A DNA stretch of 64,000 bases, taken from Nonomuraea solani. Its GTDB lineage: Bacteria; Actinomycetota; Actinomycetes; Streptosporangiales; Streptosporangiaceae. The translations under genes and the position numbers were made by a program. The notes beneath the pieces are model-generated. The model did no database searches. It had not been told where the DNA came from and saw only the letters and a list, made by a program, of their open reading frames with translations. Location of the stretch: contig NZ_FNVT01000013.1 of the NCBI RefSeq assembly GCF_900108335.1, positions 62,001 through 126,000 of the forward strand, given 5' to 3'. Position 1 is the first letter of the stretch. Every line of letters starts with the position of its first letter. Positions 1-6,950 of this stretch are shown piece by piece.

Positions 1-120
1 GCCATGAAGATGGAGCAGCCGCTGACGGCCCACAAGTCGGGCACGATCACGGGGCTGACGGCGGCGGTCGGCCAGACGGTCACCTCGGGCGCCGCCATCT
101 GCGAGATCAAGGACACCTGA
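1..120 (+). CDS. Biotin carboxyl carrier domain, C-terminal end of an acyl-CoA carboxylase alpha subunit (partial)
   Basis: The window opens inside this gene; only the last 39 residues are present, ending in a TGA at 118-120. They start AMKMEQPL, the canonical biotinylation motif, with the acceptor lysine as residue 3 of the fragment, followed by the typical second hammerhead (SGTITGL...VGQTVTSGAAICEI). In acetyl/propionyl-CoA carboxylases this domain closes the alpha subunit and carries carboxybiotin between the biotin carboxylase and the carboxyltransferase. Whether this is a fused alpha chain or a stand-alone BCCP cannot be decided here; fusion is usual in actinomycetes. Confidence 0.9.
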   Translation, partial: AMKMEQPLTAHKSGTITGLTAAVGQTVTSGAAICEIKDT

Positions 121-123
121 CGG

Positions 124-181
124 CTCCTTGGCCTTGGTAGGCCACTCTTCGTCTCCATGGCCTTGGTAGGCCACTCTTCGT
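124..181. repeat. 29-bp direct tandem repeat, two copies
   Basis: Bases 124-152 and 153-181 are two head-to-tail 29-bp units differing at one position (T128 against A157). Each contains CCTTGGTAGGCCACTCTTCG. They lie in the intergenic region after the carboxylase stop. No coding role is seen. Confidence 0.9.
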
Positions 182-317
182 CGGCCTCCTTTAAGCCACG
201 ATGTGCACCTGCTTAGGGCACGATGTGCGCTCGCGCGCCTCCAGACGGGTAGCGTGCCCAGTGAGGAACTTTGCCGACCGCCCGTTCGTCCTCATGGGCG
301 AAGGAGGCTTGCTGCCA

Positions 318-1667
318 ATGACCCATTCGCTGCGCCGAGCAGGGGCCGCGATCGCGGCTCTGATCACCGGTCTAATCGTCGTCCTTGCGCTGTCCCCTGC
401 CGCCAACGCGGCGGCTCCGCCTGACGCGAAGTCGGTGGCGTCCAACTGGACGAAGGCCCCGCTCTACACGGTGCCGGGCTCGGAATTGACGTCCGACCAG
501 CAGAGTGAGATCAATGACGCCCTGAAGGGGGCCAGCAGCAAGATCTACGCTGTGGCCCTGCCCGACGGCAGCGTCGACGACTCCACCATTAAGACCTACA
601 TGACCCAGCTCAACACCGAGCTCTCCGCCGCGGGCCGCAACCGCGCGACGATCGCCGTCATCGACGGCACCACCCTGTTCGCGGGTTCGAGCGCGCTGCG
701 CCAGACGGGCCTGGCCGGTGAGCTGGCCAACCGCGCGGTCAACGCCAACTCCGGCGACCTCGTGGCCGGCATGAAAGACTTCGCCAACCGCGTCGACTCC
801 GCGGCCGAGGGCAAGACCAAAGCCGCCCTCGACCCCGGTAGCCAGGCCAACCCCGGCGCCGGCGGCACCGCGGCCCTGATCGCCCTGGGCGGGCTGGTCG
901 TGGTCGGCGGTGGCGGCTACTTCCTCTACTCCAGCAACAAGAAGAAGAAGCGGGCCATCCAGGAGGCCAAGGACCTGGCCGCGGTCAAGCAGACCGTGGA
1001 AGAGGACGTCACCAAGCTGGGCGAGGAGATCACCGCCCTCGACACCGACGTGACGCTGGCCGGCGATGGTGGCAAGCACATCGACGAGTGGCAGACGGCG
1101 CTGGACTCCTACGAGAAGGCGAAGACCCAGCTCAACGCCGTCCAGCGGCCCGACGAGGTCCGCGAGGTCACCCAGACCCTCGAAGACGGCCGCTACGCGC
1201 TGGCCGTCGTGAAGGCCAAGGTCAACAACGACCCGGTGCCCGAGCGGCGCGCCCCCTGCTTCTTCAACCCGCAGCACGGCCCGTCCACCCGTGACGTCCG
1301 CTGGGCCCCGCCCGGTGGCGCGGCGCGCGACGTACCGGCCTGCAAGATGGACGCGGAGGCCGTGGAGCGCGGCTTCGACCCGCAGATGCGCGAAGTCATG
1401 GTCGACGGCCAGCGCAGGCCCTACTACGACGCGGGCCCGGCCTACCAGCCCTACGCCTACGGCTACTACGGCGGCTTCGGCGACATCATGACCGGCATGT
1501 TCATCGGCACCATGATGGGCAGCATGCTGAGCGGCGGCTTCGGCTACGGCGGCGGCTACGCGGACGGCGGCGGCGCAGACGCGGGCGGCGGCGACTTCGG
1601 CGGCGGAGACGGCGGCGGCGGCTGGGGCGACTTCGGCGGCGGAGATTTCGGCGGCGGCGACTGGTAA
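318..1667 (+). CDS. Secreted, membrane-anchored protein with Gly/Asp/Phe-rich tail (TPM-like)
   Basis: 449 residues from ATG 318, chosen because AAGGAGG at 301-307 lies 10 nt upstream and the next residues form a clean signal peptide (MTHSLRRAG, hydrophobic stretch, PAANA-A). A globular domain of about 150 residues follows, then a Gly/Val/Leu membrane segment near residues 183-205 ending in a KKKKR stop-transfer patch, then a charged, probably coiled-coil region. The tail has a Tyr/Pro/Gly stretch and ends in GGG-D/W repeats. Signal peptide, alpha/beta domain, single membrane helix and a Gly-rich end resemble actinobacterial TPM (YgcG-type) proteins of unknown function. That family call is inference. 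A perfect terminator follows the stop. Confidence 0.8.
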   Translation: MTHSLRRAGAAIAALITGLIVVLALSPAANAAAPPDAKSVASNWTKAPLYTVPGSELTSDQQSEINDALKGASSKIYAVALPDGSVDDSTIKTYMTQLNTELSAAGRNRATIAVIDGTTLFAGSSALRQTGLAGELANRAVNANSGDLVAGMKDFANRVDSAAEGKTKAALDPGSQANPGAGGTAALIALGGLVVVGGGGYFLYSSNKKKKRAIQEAKDLAAVKQTVEEDVTKLGEEITALDTDVTLAGDGGKHIDEWQTALDSYEKAKTQLNAVQRPDEVREVTQTLEDGRYALAVVKAKVNNDPVPERRAPCFFNPQHGPSTRDVRWAPPGGAARDVPACKMDAEAVERGFDPQMREVMVDGQRRPYYDAGPAYQPYAYGYYGGFGDIMTGMFIGTMMGSMLSGGFGYGGGYADGGGADAGGGDFGGGDGGGGWGDFGGGDFGGGDW

Positions 1668-1677
1668 CCCTTCACAA

Positions 1678-1710
1678 AAGCGCTCCCCAAGAACTTTTTG
1701 GGGAGCGCTT
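1678..1710. terminator. Strong intrinsic-type terminator hairpin
   Basis: Arms 1678-1690 and 1698-1710 pair perfectly over 13 bp (AAGCGCTCCCCAA / TTGGGGAGCGCTT) around a 7-nt loop, 10 nt after the stop of the preceding gene. A and T runs at the arm ends allow use on either strand. Confidence 0.85.
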
Positions 1711-1976
1711 CGCGCTTTCCAGACAAGGTCGTACAAGTCGGCTCCAAGCAAGGCCCTACGCGTTCGGGAAGCACTCCGCGCAGCCGGCTCCGGGCTGTGC
1801 CCGTGGGGAGCCCACCGCAGATCCTCGCCGGAGACCTCCCGAGCCCCCGCGAGTCCGCCCGCTCCTCTTGTCGCCCACGACGGAGCGGTGAGCCATCAGG
1901 ACGGCCAGGCAACAGGCACCGGAACAGAGAGACGACGGGGCCACGAGACGGCGAGAAGCCAGGACGCTGAGAAGCC
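1711..1976. other. Non-coding stretch with no recognised feature
   Basis: About 266 bases between the terminator and the convergent SnoaL-like gene. The short open frames here have no start signal or recognisable protein sequence; I see nothing functional. Confidence 0.5.
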
Positions 1977-2360
1977 TTACCAACGCTCCACGAGATGCTC
2001 GCGCCCACTCGGCGGCTCATACGCCTCCGGCCAGTAGTCAGTGACCTGACTGATCAGCCCTTGCTCAGACATCTCAAACCAAACGCACGCGTCCTGCCGC
2101 TCGGCCCCGACCCGGGCATCGACCCACACAGCCGCGTGACGGCCATCGGCGACGACGCGCCGCACCTCCAGGTGCCAATCACCGGGATATTCCCTGTTGA
2201 ACCGCAGGAAGGCCGCCTTCCCCCGGATCCGTTCGCGGGTCTGCGGCATCTCGTAGACCATGTCCTCGGCCAGCAGCGCACCGAAGCTCTCCCAATCACG
2301 CCGCTCGGCGCTGTCGATGTAGGCGGTAACAGCCTGCCGGGTCCTGCCTGTCGTGTCCAT
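1977..2360 (-). CDS. SnoaL-like (NTF2-fold) protein
   Basis: 127 residues. The sequence (AVTAYIDSAERRDWESFGALLAEDMVYE..., RGKAAFLRFNREYPGDWHLEVRRVVADG, AAVWVDARVG, DYWPEAYEPP) has the order and length of the SnoaL-like cone-shaped alpha+beta fold: N-terminal helices, the D-x-V-x-E strand and a closing FDY-type segment. Members are small cytosolic isomerases, hydrolases or ligand-binding proteins, and the substrate cannot be told from sequence. It is divergent from the kinase gene at 2448, with an 87-bp gap that must hold both promoters. Confidence 0.8.
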   Translation of the reverse strand: MDTTGRTRQAVTAYIDSAERRDWESFGALLAEDMVYEMPQTRERIRGKAAFLRFNREYPGDWHLEVRRVVADGRHAAVWVDARVGAERQDACVWFEMSEQGLISQVTDYWPEAYEPPSGREHLVERW

Positions 2361-2447
2361 GCGTCGAACCTATCTTCGACTACCGACAACAACCGCCACC
2401 CGGCCCGACGGCGTACATCGAGATCCGGCCTTGGGCACCATGGGAGC

Positions 2448-2966
2448 ATGCTCATCGTCCTCGGCGGCCTGCCCGCAACAGGCAAGACGACGCTCGCCCG
2501 CCTCCTCGCGAAACGCCTGGGCGCGATCCACGTGCGCATCGACACCATCGAACAGGCGATCGTCCGCTCGGGCCTCGCCCGGCAGCCCCTCGGCCCGGTC
2601 GGCTACGTCGTCGGTTACGCCCTGACCGAAGATCACCTCAACCAGGGGCTGACGGTGATCGCGGAGTCGGTGAACCCCTTGACGATCACCCGCGACGCCT
2701 GGCGCGAGGTGGGCGTCAGGGTGGGCGTGGCGGTCGCGGAGGTGGAGGTGGTCTGTTCCGACCCGGCCGAGCACCAGAGCCGGGTGTCCTCGCGTTCGAT
2801 CGACATCCCCGGCCTGGAGTCGCCCGACTGGCAGCAGATCGTCGAACGCGAATACGAGCCGTGGAACCGCGACCACATCACGATCGACACCGCCGGCCGT
2901 ACGACGGAGGAATCCCTGGAAACCCTCCTCCGAGCACTCGACTCAGCCGCCCAACGCAGGAGCTGA
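2448..2966 (+). CDS. P-loop kinase of the AAA_33/zeta-toxin-like type
   Basis: 172 residues from ATG 2448. A Walker A loop GLPATGKT lies at residues 7-14 right after a hydrophobic strand (MLIVLGG), and the VRIDTIEQAIVRSG segment at about 30-45 fits the substrate-binding region of small-molecule phosphotransferases that resemble adenylylsulfate or gluconate kinases. The later R-S-x-D-x-P-G-L pattern fits the mobile lid. The start has no clear ribosome binding site; the ATG directly precedes the first strand of the fold, so a longer N-terminus is unlikely. The substrate is unknown. The neighbouring SnoaL-like gene is on the other strand. Confidence 0.75.
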   Translation: MLIVLGGLPATGKTTLARLLAKRLGAIHVRIDTIEQAIVRSGLARQPLGPVGYVVGYALTEDHLNQGLTVIAESVNPLTITRDAWREVGVRVGVAVAEVEVVCSDPAEHQSRVSSRSIDIPGLESPDWQQIVEREYEPWNRDHITIDTAGRTTEESLETLLRALDSAAQRRS

Positions 2967-3075
2967 TGTCCCCGACTGCGACGGCGCTCAGGGCTCGGCG
3001 AGCGGGTTCGCAGCACGAAGAGGTGGTGGCTAGCGATGAGGCGACACCGCCCTGTACCGACAAGCCCCACAGTCG

Positions 3076-3113
3076 TTCGAACAGTTCGAATCGAGGCGGC
3101 TGGGGGTTATCGT
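3076..3113 (+). promoter_or_regulatory. Promoter with 15-bp palindromic operator upstream of the dprA-like gene
   Basis: TTCGAACAGTTCGAA at 3076-3090 is a perfect 7+1+7 palindrome. TATCGT at 3108-3113 fits the actinobacterial TANNNT -10 element, and 17 nt upstream of it lies TTCGAA (3085-3090), the right half of the palindrome, in the -35 position. The expected start of transcription (about 3120) coincides with an in-frame GTG. A repressor bound here would block the -35 region. The half-sites resemble LexA boxes (TCGAAC/GTTCGA) but are 1 nt rather than 4 nt apart. Confidence 0.55.
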
Positions 3114-3119
3114 GAGGTT

Positions 3120-4070
3120 GTGATTCCTCCCATGGGTAACATCACTGTCATGCCATCGCAGCCGCGCGAACGCGCCGCGCTCGTGGCGCTACTCCAGCGT
3201 CCGGGCGCGAAATGGGCTGAGGTCGGCCTGTCGGTCCTGGAGCGAGGAAGCGCAGTAGCCCTGCTCGGTTCCGAAATGAGGGTCCAGGAGGCACTCTTCA
3301 CGGAGGCCGACCCCATGGAATCAGCGATCGCGGAGGCGGAAGGCGCGCTGGCACAGTGGGAAGCGGCAGGCATCACCGTGCATACGTGTCTCGACGATGA
3401 CTACCCGAGCCGGCTGCGCAGCATTCACCAGATGCCCCCGATCCTCTTCACCCGGGGGCAAGCCGCGGCCGATCACCGTGCCATCGCCGTAGTCGGCACT
3501 CGGCAGGCCAGCGACCAGGGGCTCCGCATCGCCTCAGCGGTCGCGAGAGACCTCGCGCTGAACGGGGTGACCGTGGTCAGCGGGCTGGCCAAGGGAATCG
3601 ACACGGCCGCGCATCGAGCCGCGCTCGAAGCGGGCGGCCGGACGGTGGCGGTCATCGGCACCGGCATCAACAGGTTCTACCCGGCGGAGAATCGCGACCT
3701 TCAGGAACGCATCGCTCGTGACGGCTTGGTGATCAGTCAGTTCTGGCCGGACAATCCGCCCAGCCAGCGAAGCTTCCCCATGCGGAATGCCGTAATGAGC
3801 GGTTACGCGGCCGCCACAGTGGTGGTGGAGGCGCCGTGGAAGAGCGGGGCAAGGATTCAGGCGCGCCTGGCGCTGGAGCACGGTCGCCCGGTGGTCATGC
3901 CGGAGCAGTTGCTGGAGCATGACTGGGCTCGGGAATATGCCGAGAAGCCAGGCGTTCATGTTGTTTCAAGTCTGCGGGAATTGCTCACGGTTGTGGAAAG
4001 ATTGATGGCGGAACTCGACGCAGGCCCCGACTCTCTTCCGGAGATCTCCGCTCTTGCCTGGAGCAACTGA
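3120..4070 (+). CDS. DprA/Smf-like Rossmann (SLOG-fold) protein
   Basis: 316 residues from GTG 3120; in-frame ATG 3132 and 3150 are alternatives. GTG is preferred because it sits 7 nt after a good -10 element and so fits a leaderless message. The core has the DprA hallmarks: AIAVVGTRQAS (strand and loop), VVSGLAKGIDTAAHRAAL, TVAVIGTGINRFYPAENRDL, and FPMRNAVMSGYAAATVVVEAPWKSGA. The segment after SGA (RIQARLALEHGRPVVMPEQL) departs from the usual LITA...R-x-V-x-A-V-P-G, and there is no C-terminal winged helix. DprA loads RecA on single-stranded DNA in transformation, but here the partner is a ComF-like gene rather than topA. Probably a paralogue with another job. Confidence 0.85.
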   Translation: MIPPMGNITVMPSQPRERAALVALLQRPGAKWAEVGLSVLERGSAVALLGSEMRVQEALFTEADPMESAIAEAEGALAQWEAAGITVHTCLDDDYPSRLRSIHQMPPILFTRGQAAADHRAIAVVGTRQASDQGLRIASAVARDLALNGVTVVSGLAKGIDTAAHRAALEAGGRTVAVIGTGINRFYPAENRDLQERIARDGLVISQFWPDNPPSQRSFPMRNAVMSGYAAATVVVEAPWKSGARIQARLALEHGRPVVMPEQLLEHDWAREYAEKPGVHVVSSLRELLTVVERLMAELDAGPDSLPEISALAWSN

Positions 4071-4803
4071 CCCATGGGACGTCGCGCGACGACGCGTCGC
4101 GCAGCAGGCTCACTACCTGCGCAATGCACTCGAACCCGCGCCAGGGGTCTGCTACGTCTGCCGTGGTCCGGCGGGTGCGGAATGGACTCGTTGCTATACA
4201 TGTGACCAACATCTGCGGGCGGCTCAGGCTCTCGCGGCAGATGCGGTGGTCCCCATCTCATATGCGGTCAAAGGGCGGCAGCATGCGCACGCTCTCGCGG
4301 CTTATAAGGCGAAGTTCCCCGCGAGAGAGATTCAGACCAATCTACTCAATTTGCTCCTTCTCTTTCTGACTGATCATCATGGCTGTGTCGCCAAGGTCGC
4401 CCGCGTCCAGCAGTGGACTCACGCCGCCGTAGTGCCCAGCACCAGGGGGCGCACCGGAGAGCATCCTCTTCGAACTCTAATTGGGACTCAACTGCGGTTT
4501 CCATGGGCACAGCTGACGGCAAACGCCGAAATACCACCCGAATCAAGGGCATTCCATTACGACAGATTCTTTGTAACGACGAATGACCTCGGCGGCGCCC
4601 AGGTGCTCCTGCTCGACGACACCTGGACCACGGGCGCCCGCGTGCAGTCGGCGTCGTACGCGCTCAAACGAGCTGGAGCGGCTCGAGTGGCGGCCATCGT
4701 GCTGGGCCGCCATGTGAATCCTGGATACGACGGATGGAAGCCGATTCTGGAACTCATCAAGAATGAGCCGTACCGGCAGGAGACCTGCGCGGTTCACGTC
4801 TGA
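4054..4803 (+). CDS. ComF-like phosphoribosyltransferase with N-terminal zinc finger
   Basis: 249 residues from TTG 4054, which overlaps the end of the dprA-like gene by 17 nt; GGAG at 4040-4043 lies 10 nt upstream, and no in-frame ATG exists before the conserved region. An N-terminal CxxC...CxxC knuckle (CYVCRG...CYTC) is followed by a PRTase fold with the PRPP loop VLLLDDTWTTGA. Type I PRTases bind PRPP; ComF proteins act with DprA-type proteins in DNA uptake, but their chemistry is unsettled. Part of the gene (about 4150-4570) is visibly less GC-rich than its neighbours, which could mean transfer. Translational coupling implies joint function with the DprA-like protein. Confidence 0.8.
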   Translation: MPGATDPWDVARRRVAQQAHYLRNALEPAPGVCYVCRGPAGAEWTRCYTCDQHLRAAQALAADAVVPISYAVKGRQHAHALAAYKAKFPAREIQTNLLNLLLLFLTDHHGCVAKVARVQQWTHAAVVPSTRGRTGEHPLRTLIGTQLRFPWAQLTANAEIPPESRAFHYDRFFVTTNDLGGAQVLLLDDTWTTGARVQSASYALKRAGAARVAAIVLGRHVNPGYDGWKPILELIKNEPYRQETCAVHV

Positions 4804-4813
4804 GGCCGATCAG

Positions 4814-5050
4814 ATGGAGGCGGCGGAGGATGGGCAGCGGGTTGCGGGAGGTCTGAGGGCGATCGCGGCTGATCATCCGGGTGGGACGGTGGCCGTGGTG
4901 GGGCGTGTCGCCGGTCTGACCGTCGAGCTCAATGTGTTGTGCGGGAGGGTTTGGGGAGCGCCTCTGCCGCACGCGGTGCCGGTCCCGATCGAGACGGATG
5001 GGGGGCGGTGGTGGTGTCGCTCCTGGCCGGGCGAGACGCAGAATGGCTGA
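4814..5050 (+). CDS. Small protein of unknown function, Trp-rich C-terminus
   Basis: 78 residues from ATG 4814. An in-frame ATG at 4763, inside the PRTase gene, is possible but less likely. The sequence has an alanine-rich start (MEAAEDGQRVAGGL), a Gly/Val middle (GGTVAVVGRVAGLTVELNVL) and a C-terminus with GGRWWCRSWPG. I do not recognise a family. It fills the gap between the PRTase and GNAT genes and overlaps the GNAT start by 8 nt, so it is probably co-transcribed. Confidence 0.5.
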   Translation: MEAAEDGQRVAGGLRAIAADHPGGTVAVVGRVAGLTVELNVLCGRVWGAPLPHAVPVPIETDGGRWWCRSWPGETQNG

Positions 5051-5585
5051 TGTGATCTATCTTGCTCAAGGGCCGCGAGTGGCCGTCCGGTACATCTGTC
5101 TGCAGGATTTCGACGAGTTGGCCGTCCTGCACAAGGAGAGTGCCGAGATGCTCGCCCGGTGGATGCCCGGTGCCCCGATCATCACGTTCGAGGATTTCGA
5201 GAGCTATCTAGCCAGGTTCGACGGGCCGGTGAACGAGGGGTTCGTGTTCTGTCTGCTCGACACCGGCGCGATCGTCGGCCGGGTGAACGTCAACAACATC
5301 ATCCGGGGCACCCACCAGAGCGCGACCATCGGCTACTCCGCGTACGCCTCCACGACCGGTCGCGGTTACATGACCGAGGGGCTCGGGCTGCTGGTCAGGC
5401 ATGCGTTCGGCGAGATGGGGCTGCACCGGCTGGAGGCGAACATCCAGCCGTCGAACACCCCGTCCCTGAGCCTGATCGAGCGCGTCGGTTTCCAGCGCGA
5501 GGGATATTCACGGAACTTCCAGTACGTCGACGGCGCCTGGCGCGACCACGAGCGGTGGGCCATCACGGCGGAGATGGCGGCATGA
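5043..5585 (+). CDS. GNAT N-acetyltransferase, RimJ/RimL type
   Basis: 180 residues from ATG 5043. The fold order is complete: an N-terminal RYICLQDFDEL strand-helix, ARWMPGAP, GRVNVNNIIRGTHQSATIGYSAY as the central beta-strands, the acetyl-CoA pyrophosphate loop TTGRGYMTEGL, and the motif B segment MGLHRLEANIQPSNTPSLSLIERVGFQREGYSRN. RimJ/L-type enzymes acetylate N-terminal amines of proteins or small amines. The start is overlapped 8 nt by the preceding small gene, and the stop overlaps the Nudix start as ATGA, so this is one transcription unit. Confidence 0.9.
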   Translation: MADVIYLAQGPRVAVRYICLQDFDELAVLHKESAEMLARWMPGAPIITFEDFESYLARFDGPVNEGFVFCLLDTGAIVGRVNVNNIIRGTHQSATIGYSAYASTTGRGYMTEGLGLLVRHAFGEMGLHRLEANIQPSNTPSLSLIERVGFQREGYSRNFQYVDGAWRDHERWAITAEMAA

Positions 5586-6091
5586 CGATCACCCGGGAGA
5601 GCGCCCGCGTGCTGCTGATCGGCGCCGACGACCGGATCCTGCTCTATCGGGGGCTGCTGCTGCAGGTGGAGAACCCGCCGTACGCCTGGTTCACGCCGGG
5701 CGGGGGCGTCGATCCCGGAGAGAGCCTGAGCCAGGCCGCCGCCAGGGAGCTGCGCGAGGAGCTCGGGCACATCGTGGCGCCCGAAGAGCTCGGCACGGTG
5801 GTGGCGACCAGCGAGGGCACGTGGTCCCTGGCCGGGCGGCGGTACGCCTCCCGCGACTCCTACTTCCTGCTGCGCGTGGACGGCCTGGAGGTCGACACCT
5901 CCGGCATGGACGAGGACGAGCGCGCGGTGACCGACCGGTTCGAGTGGTGGCCGGCGGACGGGCTGCCCGGCGGCGACGAGCCCGTGGTGCCGAGGGCGCT
6001 CGGCCCGCTGATGGAGCGGCTCATCGCCGGAGACCTCCCGGCCACGCCGGTGATCCTGCCCTGGCACCTGCTGAACGACCGTGGCGCATGA
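5582..6091 (+). CDS. Nudix hydrolase
   Basis: 169 residues, start coupled to the GNAT stop (ATGA). The Nudix box reads GGGVDPGESLSQAAAREL REELG, with the metal-binding REEL glutamates intact, and is flanked by the strands ARVLLIGADDRILLYRG and YAWFTPGG. Nudix enzymes hydrolyse nucleoside diphosphates linked to another moiety; the substrate is not evident. The nearby PRPP-binding and SLOG-fold proteins make a nucleotide substrate plausible, but this is inference. Confidence 0.9.
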   Translation: MTITRESARVLLIGADDRILLYRGLLLQVENPPYAWFTPGGGVDPGESLSQAAARELREELGHIVAPEELGTVVATSEGTWSLAGRRYASRDSYFLLRVDGLEVDTSGMDEDERAVTDRFEWWPADGLPGGDEPVVPRALGPLMERLIAGDLPATPVILPWHLLNDRGA

Positions 6092-6103
6092 CCCGGACCG
6101 TGC

Positions 6104-6335
6104 CGTGTGCCAAAGGCCCGCGGCGGCGTCGCCGGCGGACAGCAGCTCGACGCGCAGCCCTGCGGTGGCGAACTCCGCCGCCGCCTCAATGCCCGTCAGC
6201 CCGCCGCCGACCACCGTGACCGAGCCGGTCTCCGCCAGCCGGGCGCGCAGCCGGGCCACCTCGTCCGCCGTGGCCAGCGAGTACGCGTGCGCCCCGACTC
6301 CCGGCACGGCGCTGCCGCGCGGGTTGACCTCAACC
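6104..6335 (-). pseudogene. Remnant of an FAD/NAD(P)-dependent oxidoreductase
   Basis: On the minus strand about 70 residues read EVNPRGSAVPGVGAHAYSLA, then ATADEVARLRARLA, then VTVVGGGLTGIEAAAEFATA and GLRVELLSAGD. This is the middle of a pyridine-nucleotide-disulphide oxidoreductase (NDH-2 or Ndh-like) around its second GxGxxG nucleotide-binding motif. The preceding FAD domain and the rest of the NAD domain are absent: one end runs into the promoter of the next plus-strand gene, the other into the Nudix stop. It is a decayed internal fragment. Confidence 0.75.
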
Positions 6336-6354
6336 TTTCTTGAGGTAGCACTCT
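6324..6354 (+). promoter_or_regulatory. MerR-family type promoter/operator
   Basis: TTGACC (6324-6329) provides a -35 hexamer that runs into the palindrome ACCTCAACCTTTCTTGAGGT (6327-6346), a 7+6+7 dyad with the CCTCAA-N6-TTGAGG pattern and spacing known for SoxR and related MerR regulators. A stretched spacer of 19-20 nt would place a weak -10 at about 6349-6355. GGAGGA at 6365-6370 then serves the next gene. Confidence 0.6.
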
Positions 6355-6375
6355 GGTTCTCGAAGGAGGAACACC

Positions 6376-6948
6376 ATGCCGAAGAACCGAGTGATCATTT
6401 ACGAAGAGGCCGGAGCCGACCCGCGGGCCGATGTGATGGCGGTCGAGAACGGGCACGGCCGCACCCGCGTTCGCGCGGTGTCCGAGCCGGCCCAGATGGC
6501 GGACCTGGTAACGGCCCTGGTCGAGGAGGGGGTCGATCAGGTCGAGTTGTGCGGCGGGTTCGGGGCCGTGTGGCATGCCGAGGCGCGCCGGGCCACGGGC
6601 GGGAAGGTGCCGGTGGGGGCCATTTACTACGGGTTCGAGTCGTTGACCTCCGTGGCCTCGTACAAGGAGCGCTTCGAAGCCGGCGAGGCGCTGTCGGAGG
6701 CGTTCATCATCGTGCACGAGGGAGCCGACCCCGAGGTCGACCGTGTGGTGCGGGAGAAGGACGCGGGCGGCAGGACCACGTTCGTGGCGGTGCCGGACGC
6801 CGGCGCCGCCGGCGAGGTGGCCGGGAAGCTGGCCGGTGAGCTGCAGCTCATCGAGCTGTACGGCGGCGAGGGGCCCGAAGGGGCCGAGCCGGTCATCAGG
6901 GCGGTGGACGCGGGCGTGCCCGTCGGCGTCAGCGGCTACCGGCGCTGA
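6376..6948 (+). CDS. Tandem-duplicated DUF6506-like protein
   Basis: 190 residues from ATG 6376 behind GGAGGA. Two halves are clearly repeats: RVIIYEEAGADPRADV...ELCGGFGAVWHAEARRA...KVPVGAIYYG (residues about 5-85) and AFIIVHEGADPEVDRV...ELYGGEGPEGAEPVIRA...GVPVGVSGYR (about 110-188). Single-domain DUF6506 proteins have this arrangement, in particular the ELCGGFG and PVGAxxYG motifs; the DUF number is from memory. Function unknown and no signal peptide. The upstream MerR-type operator suggests induction by a small molecule or redox stress. Confidence 0.7.
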   Translation: MPKNRVIIYEEAGADPRADVMAVENGHGRTRVRAVSEPAQMADLVTALVEEGVDQVELCGGFGAVWHAEARRATGGKVPVGAIYYGFESLTSVASYKERFEAGEALSEAFIIVHEGADPEVDRVVREKDAGGRTTFVAVPDAGAAGEVAGKLAGELQLIELYGGEGPEGAEPVIRAVDAGVPVGVSGYRR

Positions 6949-6950
6949 CC

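Noticed and set aside
1540..1664. Repetitive GGCGGCGGC tract considered as a repeat array or CRISPR
   Set aside because: It is the codon pattern of the Gly-rich protein tail, without spacer structure. No CRISPR array was found anywhere in the window.
372..1751. Minus-strand open frame of about 460 codons opposite the Gly-rich secreted protein
   Set aside because: Ala/Val-rich translation of the reverse of Gly/Ala codons; no start signal, and the plus-strand gene has a signal peptide and ribosome binding site.
3076..3090. LexA (SOS) box
   Set aside because: Half-sites are 1 nt apart, whereas LexA boxes of this group have 4 nt between TCGAAC and GTTCGA. Kept only as an operator of unknown regulator.
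5366..6307. Long minus-strand open frame as an intact oxidoreductase gene
   Set aside because: Only the first 70 or so codons resemble a flavoprotein; the rest is antisense to the Nudix and GNAT genes.
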